This document shows positions 1 through 10,500 of a stretch of 64,000 nucleotides of DNA, one piece after another; positions within the stretch are counted from its first letter, which is position 1, and each line of letters starts with the position of its first letter. The notes below the pieces were generated by a model. The model did no database searches and was not told the origin of the DNA. It saw only the letters and a list, made by a program, of their open reading frames with translations. Made by a program: the position numbers and the translations under genes. Origin of the DNA: Kryptolebias marmoratus (taxonomy: Eukaryota; Chordata; Actinopteri; Cyprinodontiformes; Rivulidae); contig NC_051451.1 in the NCBI RefSeq assembly GCF_001649575.2, positions 17,627,606-17,691,605 on the forward strand, read 5' to 3'.

Positions 1-28
1 TTTGTGCTTCTGTGTGAGTTTGTTGCAG

Positions 29-90
29 ACTTAAAAGAAGTCCTGGAAGGCCGCGACCCAGAGGCACCTTTTGAAGCTACACTGGCATGA
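29..90 (+). CDS. Possible terminal exon of an unidentified gene (partial)
   Basis: A T/G-rich tract ending in TTGTTGCAG at 20-28 looks like a splice acceptor. It is followed by an open frame of about 20 codons (residues LKEVLEGRDPEAPFEATLA) ending in TGA at 88-90. An AATAAA-like polyadenylation signal lies about 75 bases further on, near 161-166. This would be the last coding exon of a + strand gene whose body lies left of the window. I do not recognise the protein. Another frame also stays open for about 15 codons, so the reading is not unique. If real, the gene is nested in, or interrupts, the pibf1 locus, which is read from the other strand. Confidence 0.3.
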
Positions 91-788
91 AAATTGTTGC
101 CTGCGGGAGTAACTGACGCAAAGAAACATTACCTTCAAATACCTCTACAATGGCAGCCAAAAATAAACAAATAAATCAAATCAGCTATTTAAAAAAAAAA
201 ACATTAGCCACTTAGAGAAGCAGCTCTTTTCTTGGTTTGCGCTCAGCCGTGGCTGAAAGGTCAGACGCTCGTGACGGCAGACGAACTTTCCTGGCATTAA
301 TCAGGGCTTCAGGAAACTCAGGCTCCTGCGCGCCCGCCCGGTCCCCGGAGCTGCAGCCAAGTGTTTATCTGATCTTTAGGAAGACACAGGAACCCCGAGC
401 CGGCCGCGCCCACAACATTCACCAGTGACAGCCTCCAGCAGGCTCACACACACACACACATCGGCGTTGGCCCGGGAACCGTTTCTTTTAGGGAAACTCG
501 GAATCAATCGCACTTGTTTGGATTGAGCCACCCTGACGACATGTTACTCCATCAGCCACCATCAGGTGCTTGGGTGTGACGACGTGGCCGAATGTGAAGT
601 TGGCCTCAGTTGCCTTCAGGTGCAGTCTGTTTATGTCGTATAAAGGAGGTATGCTGCTTTTAATTGCGGCAGTTGTCGTTGGAATTTTTCCTCCCGGGTC
701 AAATAAGTTCTCAAATGTCGTTACGTTTGAGGGGAAAAACAAAAAAACACACACAACACTACCTCATTCGCTGGTAGGAAAATTTTCC

Positions 789-812
789 ATATATATATAT
801 ATATATATATAT
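789..812. repeat. (AT)n microsatellite
   Basis: About twelve perfect AT dinucleotides in a row. Confidence 0.95.
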
Positions 813-896
813 TTATGGCAGTGAATAAAATTGGAATTAAGTTTATTTTAAATCAGTGAATAAAAGCAACTTTTCATAATTAATGCCGAGGTTCTT

Positions 897-1300
897 TTTA
901 TCGCCCACCATCAAAGGAGAAGGGGTGATAATGTTTTTGCCCGTGTCTGCGTGCATGTGTCTGCGCCTTGAGCAGCGTATCCCATGAGCCAGTGGGCTTC
1001 TTGGAATGAAATTCATAGAAAACAACTTGCTGGACGACCGTCTGCAGCTGGATAACTTCTGAAGTCAACCCAACTCAAGATGGAGGCCACAGCTAATCGA
1101 TATCAGCCGACACAAAAGGGTCAGCGTTCAGCAGACTTTACAGATGTTGTGCTACGATTGGATGTGGTCGTAGGTTATCGTCATCTCCATTTATGTTTTC
1201 TGTCGCATGAGATAAAGCTGGAAGTCGTTTACAAGGTTTGAACAAAACGGCGAGAACGCCGTTCGTTCTCAACCCGAGACGGTTCCAGCTGAAAGTGACG
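897..1300 (+). repeat. Interspersed repeat, family A, degraded copy 1
   Basis: This stretch follows the same order of landmarks as the copies at 27890-28950 and 44310-45015: a GTGATAATGTTTTTG head, a CCATGAGCCA-like block, GTCAACCCAACTCAAGATGG, GGCCACAGCTAATC, a TTTACAGAT(G)TTGTGCTA block and an AAGGTTTGAACAAAA block. It is the most diverged copy and lacks the palindromic GCATTCC end. I inferred the family by comparing copies inside this window and have no library name for it. Confidence 0.6.
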
Positions 1301-1983
1301 GGCGATTTAATTCCTAAAAAGGAATGCTAAGCCTCTAATTGTGCTTTTCGCTTTTAGCAGTTTTGCCTGTGACGGGCGCTACGAGGGGTCATCTGGAGCC
1401 ACGTTTAAAAGGTCAGTTCAGTCGACGGAGGCGGTCCGAGAGCCTCCTTGCAACGAGCGCCTAATCCTAAACCAGTTCCGCGTGTTTCCGCAGAAAACAA
1501 GTTGGCAGCCAGGAAAACTGGTTCCAGCGGAGGACAAATTCTTAGCTGGTTTAGAGCCGACGCTCTCTTATCGTCTTTAACAGTGCGTGAGTCGCTTTGA
1601 CACCAAAACGACTCAAACGTTGTGAGACAGAACAGAACCTACGCAGCATGGCGTTCAGGGACTGCAGAGGACTTGTGAGGAGATGTAATAAAGGTTGTTT
1701 ACTGTGCTCAACAATGCATTTTTGTGGTGACAAAGCTTTTTTTTTCCCAGGAATCATATTAAAAATGCCAAAGGTAATAAAGAGGTTTTTAAGTGAATCT
1801 GAAGTGGCTTTTTAGAAAAATAACCTGACTTGTTGCACAAAATTGCACAAAATAACAAATTAAAACTAACATAACCTGAATTTTCTAGCAGTAAAGCGGC
1901 TCAATCCTCCGACTGACTGAAAGCGCCGTATTCTGCGCGTGCGCCTTGTTCACATGCGCGACCGCCTGCCAGGTGAGACTCAC

Positions 1984-4900
1984 TGTTCCAGCAGTTGGTC
2001 GTATCTGGACTGAGCGTCTCTCTCCGCGGCGGCAGCTCTGTCTTTCTCCAGAACGGCGTTGTCTCTCGCCTCGCGTAAATTCCTGGTTGAATAAACACGC
2101 ACGGTTAAAAGGAAGCAGGACAACAAAACAAAACAAAACAAAAAAAACGTTCACCCTTGAAGCAATTTGAACGATACTAGAATGGGGTTTATGCAAAACC
2201 AGCTTATTGTTTTCAAGGTTATTAGTTCTTTTTGGATCGTTACAAATACCAGAAGGAAACTTTGACAATTTATCTTTTCATACACAGCGAAGATCAACAT
2301 ATCAGGTATTCAGTCCCACAGATGTAAACTTGTAGTTTGAATAAAACGAAGTATTAGTAGTTTGCAGTGTCTGATACCTGTTCTCCCTCTCATACATCTC
2401 TCTGGAGGTTCTCTGCAGGTTCTCGATCTCCTGACTGGTTTTCAGCCTGATGTTCTCCAGCTCCTCTCTCAACTTGTGCTCATACTCCAGCTTATAGTGG
2501 TCTCTGCAGAAGAGAGAGGGCAGAAAACGGACAAAAGCAAAGACGTGGGGACAGATTGTTGGAGTTGGAAGCCGGGCATTAGTTAGTTAGATCTCGGGAA
2601 AAATGAACTGTGGATGTCTGGAGTGGAAATCGCAGATTCTGACCTGGATGCTACATATTTTTCGTAGGCCTCCTCCCGGGCCTTCTTGCTGTCTTCTAAT
2701 TGTACCTGGACCACAAGAACAAGTATTAGGAACAAACCGGGCTACGACCTCCTGCTTCTGAACGTCTCACTTAGCAGACAAAGCTGCCATCCGGTGGACT
2801 GTTTGGGACCTGCAGCCTCTCGAGGCGGTCTTCTTCGTGCGCACAGCGAACGCTGAGCTCCAGGTTCTGCCTGTGGAGGTACTCCTTGTCCTTCTGCAGC
2901 AGGGTCGCCGACTGCTTCAACGTCGCCACCTGCAGGGCGAGGAAGTCACAGCTGAGCCTGGGCGCTTCGGCGCTCGCCGAAGACGTCACCGAGTGTGTGG
3001 AAGCGTTTGTGCGATCGCACCTCGTTGCCGAGAGCGTCTCTCTCTCTGGTCAGGGCAGCATGGGCCAGGTCGACAGCGGCGAATCGCCTCCGTAGGTCCT
3101 TCAGCTCGTCTTCGAAGTTATCGCGCTCGCTGTGAAGCGCAGAGACATGCAGCCATTAAACACCAGCTAAAACTCCACTTCATCATTTCTGCTGATGATT
3201 TAATGAAGAAATCAGGGAAAGTGATGCTTAAAATAACACAAACCATCTGGAAAACACGTGCTGAATAAATGTACTCCTTCATGTAAAAGAAGAAGTGCCA
3301 TTTTTAAGTTTTATTGTGCATCTAAGCTATTTAATTTGTGTGTGTTGTGACCAGGGGTGGAAAAAATGGTTTTCCGGCCACTCAAATATTTTACCAGCCA
3401 CTATTTTTTGTTGTGACAAAAAGTAATTTGATGTTGATGATGGAGGTGGGTGGAAGCAGTTGTGGTGCCCTACAAGCTGAACAACACCTCTTTCTGGACA
3501 CTGCATGGAAATAACTATTCCTCTCATCATGGACAACAAGTCCTGTGAATTTGGAGACATTTGTTCTTTTTTTGCAAAAGTTACCAGAGGGAACCAAATA
3601 TTTCAGCCGTCTGAAATAATCGGTTCCCCCTCTAAAACATGGGACAAAAATAATTTACCAAAAAGTCCTTAACTGGGTTTATTCCTCTCATCATGGACAA
3701 CAAGTCCTGTGAATTTGGAGACATTTGTTCTTTTTTTGCAAAAGTTACCAGAGGGAACCAAATATTTCAGCCGTCTGAAATAATCGGTTCCCCCTCTAAA
3801 ACATGGGACAAAAATAATTTACCAAAAAGTCCTTACCTGTGTTTATTCCTCTGTATTATGATATTATTAGCACATTTTATTTTTAAAAGAATGTTTTTTG
3901 TTTTTTTAATGAGAAATATTTGCCCCTCTAAACAATTCTGTTAATAGATAAGTCATTATTTACGGAGACGCAGGGGGAACCGTATCTGATGGGGGAACGC
4001 GGCTCGACGTGACAGCAGCAACTCAAGCACATTGCTGCCCCCTATATGTCAAGAGGACAAATAACACCTTTTCTGTTCAAATTACCAACCCGCCACAGTG
4101 GCGTGTGTTGATCAAATTCACCCGCCACTTCAAATATGTACCCGCATTTGGCCGGTGGCGGGTGCTAATTTCCACCCCTGGTTGTGACCAACATTTGGAT
4201 TAGTAGCTGTGATTTAAATACTTCTTTTTAATGTAGGTGTAATTTCCCAATGCTGATGCTTCAACGCATTTCCAAATAAAACCTAATCTCTCAAAATTTA
4301 AGGTTTTACTGACTAAATGTGTTTTTTTTTAATCAATAATAAACAAAAATAAGCAGCATTTTGCTTTTAAATCTCCTGTCAGGGGCCTTTGTGGAGCTTT
4401 TTAGTAATTTATGGTTTGAAGTGTGTTCTTGTCTCACACACACACACACCGTTTGACGTTGGGGTAGTTGTCTCGGCGATAGTCCCCCTCTTGGATCAGT
4501 TGTTTGGTGTCGGCCAGCTCCAAGGTCAGTCTCTGGCTCCTCAGCTCCAGCTCTGAGCGGAGGCGCCGCTCCTCCTCGTAGCTCTGTGTGGATCCCGTTA
4601 GTCACTCAGAGGATAATATTAATGCGACGCAAAAAAATAAATAAATAAAAAAATCTGCAACATCTCAACAAAAGCAATCGTTTAGGGTGGCTATCGAAAA
4701 AAAAAGGTCTGACAAGCTACTTCCTGTTTTTTCCAAATGTTATACAGTTTCTGCAGACTCTGAAAGCGGGAAATCTAAAGTTCCAGCGTCCTTCTGTTGT
4801 TAATAATGCTAACTCCAAACGTTTGGAATAAATAAATGCATTAAAGCAGTAATATTGTTATAAATATGTATATTTTTTAATCGAGTGTGTGATCATAATA

Positions 4901-6806
4901 TGTTCAGAAATGGGTGTAAAGAAGGAGATCCTTTGAAAAACATGAAAAATACCTAGAGTCCCTATTCTAAGGTATTTAAAGAATACTGACTAAGTCTTCG
5001 AAATGTTCTTGAGACTCTTACACAAGTTGCCTGGCTTTATTTTTTGCCTCTATTTTGCGTCGTTATCTCATCATTGTGTCATTTATGAACACAGATTTCA
5101 GCTGACTGCGTAGCTTTTTTGTAAATCCCCAGCTTCTTTTAAACATGACGTCAGTAGACGTGTTTTTAACGGCTTAAATCACCCGCCTGCATCCCAGCTC
5201 TACACGTGGCTTTAAAATAAGCAAGTGTCTTCTCTCTTTGTTCTCAATGTTTTGGCTTTTAAAATGTCTGACTTTGTTTAAAAAGAGGGTTTGTGCTTGT
5301 TTGTTTAAATTAAAAAATACAATCCATCTGGCCAGTATTTGGGCACTAGAAGCTCATAATGTGATTTAAAAATCTCCTTGATATGAGAAGGAGGGTAACA
5401 CTGAGGTGTGGTAGGAGCGTGTGTTTGTGTGCTGTACCTCCATCAAAGCCTTCATCTTGGATCTGTGTAAGTCCAGCTCCTCGGTCAGACAGCTTCTCTG
5501 CTCACTGAGTTGAGTCACTTGAGTTCGCAGGGGAGTCACGGCCTCATAGAAGCGCATCTAGACGCGGAACACAACGGAGAAAGTCACATTCGACGGCGTC
5601 AGGAGCGTGAACACCTTCACTCTCTTGCCCGTCAGCAGGGAGGTGCGGTTACAGGAACGCTCCGACGTACTTACAGCTACGTATTCCTGTATGGACACCT
5701 TATCGTCCGGGATGCCGCGGAGCTCCTGGTACCTGTCCTGGGAGATGTCCAGATCCCTGAGAGAGCGCCGCAGCTCTCCGGACCTCTCGCAGAGCTGTCG
5801 GTTAGTCTCCTCCAGCTGCTGCTGCCTGAGAAGGATGGCCTCCACCTCCTGCTTACGCAGAGCCTGCTGTTTCCTACAGTTTAGGATTTGTTTTAAAAGC
5901 TGAGCAAAACTGACACAATTGAATAAAGCAAGCATTTTAAGATGATAGATTTCTTTTAAGTTTCCTTAATTTCAAGCCTTCAGGGTTTTAAAACTACAGC
6001 AAAGGGACGAAGCTCAAAACAAACTATAGCGCAGCCTGTAAGGTAAACAAAGTTAAATCACTTTCAGTCCTGTTTGGAGGGTTTTCAGCTGCATACAGTC
6101 ATTCTTTCTCACCTGTTGTCCTCCTGAGCAAGTTTGAGCTGACTGTCCAGTCTTAAGGACAACACTTGTTTCTGATGCAGGGCGTCATTGAGTTTCTCCT
6201 CCAGTTCGTCAGTCTGAAACAGAACAGAGATCATACTGACAGACACACGTACAGAAACAAAAGACAGATACTAAAAACTTCACTATTTGGCTTTCAAGGA
6301 TCTAAATTTTTGTGTAATCTTTTAAAAGTATAACATAACAGTCCGGGCTTTCTGATTATGTTGATGTTTTTCTCTGGATGTGGTGGGTTCTTCAGTCATG
6401 TTGAGGAATCACTTTGTTGGTATGAAGTTGTACCATTTCAATTCATTTTCTTAACACGTCAGCACAATATAAACAAAACAACATCAACACAGTCCATCTC
6501 TCTCAGGTTTAGACCGTGAAGCACCCCCCCTTCAAATACCTTTGACATATAATCAGCCTTCAGGTTGTCTATGATGAGATTCTTTTGTGACAGCTCGATT
6601 TTTAGCAGCTGGACGGTGTGCAGCAGCTCCTTCCTCTCGATCAGCTGACGGGTCGCCTTCTGGGAGGCATCGCGCTGCTCGTCGGACGAGGACACGTCCT
6701 CGGTGGTCGGGACGGTTGTCTCCAGACTGATGTCCTCAGACTCCAGGTCCAAGGAGCTGGACACGTTGGCTGCTGTCTGCTTCAGCTGCTGCTTCTTGGG
6801 AGGCAT
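1984..6806 (-). CDS. pibf1: PIBF1 (CEP90), N-terminal ten coding exons; gene continues past left edge
   Basis: Coding exons in transcription order: 6540-6806, 6113-6213, 5675-5873, 5438-5557, 4450-4583, 3021-3129, 2810-2929, 2644-2705, 2378-2503 and 1984-2082. All have GT-AG borders and consistent phases, giving about 445 residues against about 757 in human. The start ATG (6806) opens MPPKKQQ, soon followed by the family-typical [17 protein letters not shown] and [11 protein letters not shown]. Later landmarks are [49 protein letters not shown] and [10 protein letters not shown]. The product is a nearly continuous coiled coil. In vertebrates it is a centriolar satellite and distal-appendage protein needed for ciliogenesis, mutated in human Joubert syndrome. 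The intron between exons 5 and 6 carries a hAT-type MITE. The exon 5 donor lies in a GT repeat. The last visible exon ends in phase 2, so the gene is truncated by the window. A possible opposite-strand exon lies at the left edge. Confidence 0.95.
3352..4180. mobile_element. hAT-type non-autonomous DNA transposon (MITE) with 8-bp target duplication
   Basis: The element begins CAGGGGTGGAAA and ends TTTCCACCCCTG, terminal inverted repeats of at least 12 bp starting CAG as in hAT elements. It is flanked by a perfect 8-bp direct repeat GTTGTGAC (3344-3351 and 4181-4188), the usual hAT target duplication. Further in, both ends are rich in GCCAC/GTGGC motifs. At 829 bp, with no frame over about 85 codons, it encodes no transposase. 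It sits in the pibf1 intron between coding exons 5 and 6. An internal stretch is tandemly duplicated. Confidence 0.85.
3517..3844 (+). repeat. 164-bp tandem duplication inside the hAT element
   Basis: Two near-identical 164-bp units (3517-3680 and 3681-3844) start with ATTCCTCTCATCATGGACAA. A third partial unit begins at 3845 (ATTCCTCTGTATT). Each unit reads through as [17 protein letters not shown] on the + strand, probably a remnant of the parent element's coding sequence. I do not recognise the protein. Confidence 0.85.
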
Positions 6807-7529
6807 TTTGGTCCAGTCTGGTTTGCCTCAAGAGTTCAGTCACAAAGAGGTAATTGCTACTTAAATGTTAGTTTACAGCGCCATCTCGACGAAACCATTT
6901 AAAACTGAACACCTACAAACTTATACTTAAGTAAATAAAATATACAGCTGAAGTAGCATCCAAAGTCGGACAGTAGTAGTGTACACACTGAACTGTTTTT
7001 GTTTTCAAGGGTCCCGCTTTGAGCTGCCTGCTAACCGCCAACAGTTCGACGGTTATGTGTCATCTACAACGCCCTCTAGCGGAAATTCAATGTACTGCGC
7101 TTCATTCCCCACAGTTAGAATGCAACGTCTTGCAGTACACCCTCCTAACGTAAGGGGCGCTAACACATTGAGCTCGCCGTTAATAGGTTCTTCTTCTTTC
7201 TTTGTTAGCTTTGTTTTCATCGGCAAAAAAAGATGGACAACCAAAATTAGACATGAGATCGTACACTTACATTAATCAAATTCAAAAGATATTATAATCG
7301 GTTGACCACAGCTTTTACATTATTCACGTAGCTTTGAGATAGTGAATATAAACAATATATAAAGTTTATATTACCTAAAGTAGAAAATCATCGACTTTGT
7401 CAAAGCTCAGGAAAACGTTTTTGTTGTCCCACTGGGTTAGTTTACACATGGGCAACGAAACTGTCTGGCATTTTCAAGTGGTTGTATAAAATCATCCGAA
7501 TTTATATTTTAGGGGATTTTATCTTCATC
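6807..7529. promoter_or_regulatory. Shared divergent pibf1/dis3 promoter region
   Basis: The start codons of pibf1 (-) and dis3 (+) are 723 bp apart, head to head, as in human. Two motifs stand out: AGCGCCATCTCGAC at 6877-6890 (YY1-like GCCATCT, weakly CTCF-like), and AACGCCCTCTAGCGG at 7068-7082, whose complement fits the CTCF core consensus at about 13 of 15 positions. No TATA box is obvious, which suits housekeeping promoters. Transcription start sites cannot be fixed from sequence. Confidence 0.6.
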
Positions 7530-10500
7530 ATGTTAAAGTCGAAAACCTTCGTGAAGAAGACTCGGTCGGGTGGGGTGATGAAGGTAGTGCGTGAGCATTA
7601 CCTCAGAGATGATATTTGGTGTGGAAGTGAGGTTTGTACTGAATGCAAACAAGAGTCCACAGTGCTACAGGAAGACGCGTGTATTGAGAGCAATCTCTGC
7701 TCCTATCCACATTATTTGGTTCCTGACACAAATGTGGTTCTACATCAGGTATTTTTACCCCTGTGCATTTTTATCAGTGGAGTATATGTAGTTGTGTGCA
7801 TATTTGTTTGCTACAGTTTCTGTTCAGTTTTTCCAAATAACAGTCGTCCTCATATTATATCTGCAGATTGACGTGTTAGAAGATCCTGTGATTCGTAACG
7901 TGATTATCCTTCAGACTGTACTGCAGGAGGTACGCCACCGCAGTGCACCAGTCTATAAACGCCTGAAGGACATTATACATGAAAAAGAGAAACACTTCTA
8001 CACCTTTACCAATGAGCACCACAGGTACAAACACAACACGGTGTTTTATTTATTCGTTTATTTTATTATTCGTTTATTTTTTACTGCATGGCTAAGTGGT
8101 AGTTGTGTAATTGTGGTATATGAAAACACACTACCACAGTTTACCTAAGCAAATAGTTGAGATTTCCATTAAAAAACTTTGAACAATTGTTTAAATTGAC
8201 AAAGTTCTTAATCCCATCTGATTCATTGACTAGCTTTTCATTCCTTTTGACAACCATGTTGGAGTAAATATTCTGTGGTGATGGAAGAAGATAAAAATTG
8301 TGATTTCTGTTCCTCCAGAGAGACTTTCATTGAACGTGAACCGGGGGAGAGTGCCAATGACCGTAATGATCGTGCGATCCGCGTGGCAGTCAAGTGGTAC
8401 AACAACCATCTGAACACGCTCAAGTCGGGTCCAGGTGGTCTTAAAGTGGTCCTCCTCACCAACGATCAAGGGAACAAGCAGAAAGGACAGGAGGAGAGCT
8501 TGGTGGTCTACAAATGTAATTTATTCATTGTACAGCAAGACTTCATCCTCTTAGATCAAACATGTTTTCAGTTGGTATCAGCTGAACAGTTTGTCACTGT
8601 TATTTATTTTCTTATATTCTAGTTGAGGAATACATCAAAAGTCTTATCGCAAACCCTGAGCTTGTGGACCGTCTTGCTTTGTCTGATGACAATAAGGTGA
8701 GCACAAGTTTATACTAGTTGCAGATGTCTCTAGATGTAGGTAAAGTGAAAATGCATGCACAGTTTTCTTTATTTATGTCTCTGGTTACACCTTATTTTTC
8801 TTTTTGGGGCATTGTGTTTTGCTCTCTCCTTTCAACTATTTTGTTTTTCCTTTCTCCCCCAGAATGAAATTACAAGCAGTAAAGTATTGTTTCCAGAACA
8901 CCTTCCTCTGTCCAAGATCCAAGCAGGAATCAAGAGTGGCTCCTTCCTCCAGGGCACCTTCAGAGCAAGCAGGGACAACTACCTGGAGGCCACAGTTTTT
9001 GTCCAGGGACAGGGGGAGGACAGCACAGAGGTGTGTGTGTGTCTGTGTGAAGATGCAGTTGGGACTGGATTTTGCTTTACTAAGATTTAAGTTTTGTAAG
9101 TTAGCTGACATTCAAAGGACCAACATTCATATGTTAAAAGCTCTGTGTTGTCGTTTTTGGCTTGTTCGCAGATTCTCATCCAGGGTCTTCAAAATCTCAA
9201 CAGATCTGTGCACCAGGATGTGGTCGCTGTGCAACTGTTGCCACAAAATCAGTGGGTCTCACCTTCATCAGTTGTTCTGCAGGATGACGGCACAGCAAAG
9301 GACGATAACGTTGACAAAGATGAAGAGGAGAAAGTGGTGAATTTTGGTTTTAATTAGAGAAAGTAGTTACAATTTGGAAGGAAACTGAGGAAGGTGTCTT
9401 TTGCTGTGAAGAAAGCTACAACAGCCTGTTATTACTGTGTAATAATGACCACCTTGCTTCTGTGTGTTTGTTTAGTTGAAGTTATCAGCAGCCGAGGCAG
9501 CCAGGAAACCCACAGGTAAAGTTGTGGGAATCATCAAAAGGAATTGGAGGCCATTTTGTGGCATGCTGAATGTCTCCCAAATCAAAGAGGTAAGATTAAA
9601 CTGCTGCATGTTCTTAGTTTGAAACTCTAAAGCTCAAAATTATATGTGACCTTCTCTTATTACTACTGTATAACTCAGGCTCTGACAGTCCATTTTTTCC
9701 CTTCTCCAGTCCACCCGCCATCTTTTCACCCCGGCAGACCGCCGTATTCCACGCATTCGCATTGAAACACGACAGGCCGCCACACTTGCAGGTCAAAGGA
9801 TCATGGTGGCTATTGATGGCTGGCCCAAAGACTCCAGATATCCCAATGTAAGACCTCTCCCACAATTTATCAAGATCCTTTTGTTTTAGTAAAAACTGAT
9901 ATTTCAACTATATTGTAATTAAAACAGCAAATCTGTTCATTAGAGGGTAAACTCTGTGTGTGTGTGTGTGTGTGTGTGTCTTAGGGCCACTTTGTGCGCA
10001 GTCTGGGAAGTGCAGGAGAGAAGGGAACAGAGGAGGAGGTCCTGCTTCTGGAGCATGATGTCCCACATCAGGCCTTCTCTCAGGCTGTACTCAGTTTCCT
10101 TCCCAAGATGCCATGGACCATTACACCCGAGGTGACCTCTTCTGGAGAGCTCTATTCCAGTTCTGTTTTTCTTTTCTGGATCTGTTTATGAATAAATGCG
10201 ACTTTGTGGTTTTTTTTTACAGGACATGGCGAAGAGAGAGGACCTGAGGCATTTGACGGTGTGCAGTGTGGATCCTCCAGGATGTACAGATATAGATGAT
10301 GCCCTGCACTGTAGGGAACTGGAAAATGGAAACCTCGAGGTGCACATATTGTACAGTTACACCATCAGCGACAGTACAAAGCTCTTCATGTCTGTATTCA
10401 ACTGTACGTGTAATGTGTAGGTGGGGGTTCACATTGCTGATGTCAGCCACTTCATCAGACCCGGCAATGCGCTGGATAAAGAGGCTGCCAACCGTGGTAC

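Larger units (their letters stand above)
91..1983. other. Non-coding stretch left of the last visible pibf1 exon
   Basis: No exon is supported here on either strand. It contains an (AT)n microsatellite at 789-812 and a degraded repeat copy at about 897-1300. The rest is unique-looking sequence. The region is probably pibf1 intron, because the exon ending at 1984 has a good donor (GTGAGT) pointing into it. No frame resembles the C-terminal half of PIBF1. Confidence 0.5.

Noticed and set aside
1885..2268. 127-codon minus-strand open frame
   Set aside because: It only overlaps a real 99-nt pibf1 exon (1984-2082); the rest crosses splice sites.
3693..3944. Open frame of 83 codons in the pibf1 intron
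   Set aside because: It lies in the duplicated unit of the hAT element and ends in low-complexity sequence; treated as a transposon remnant, not a gene.
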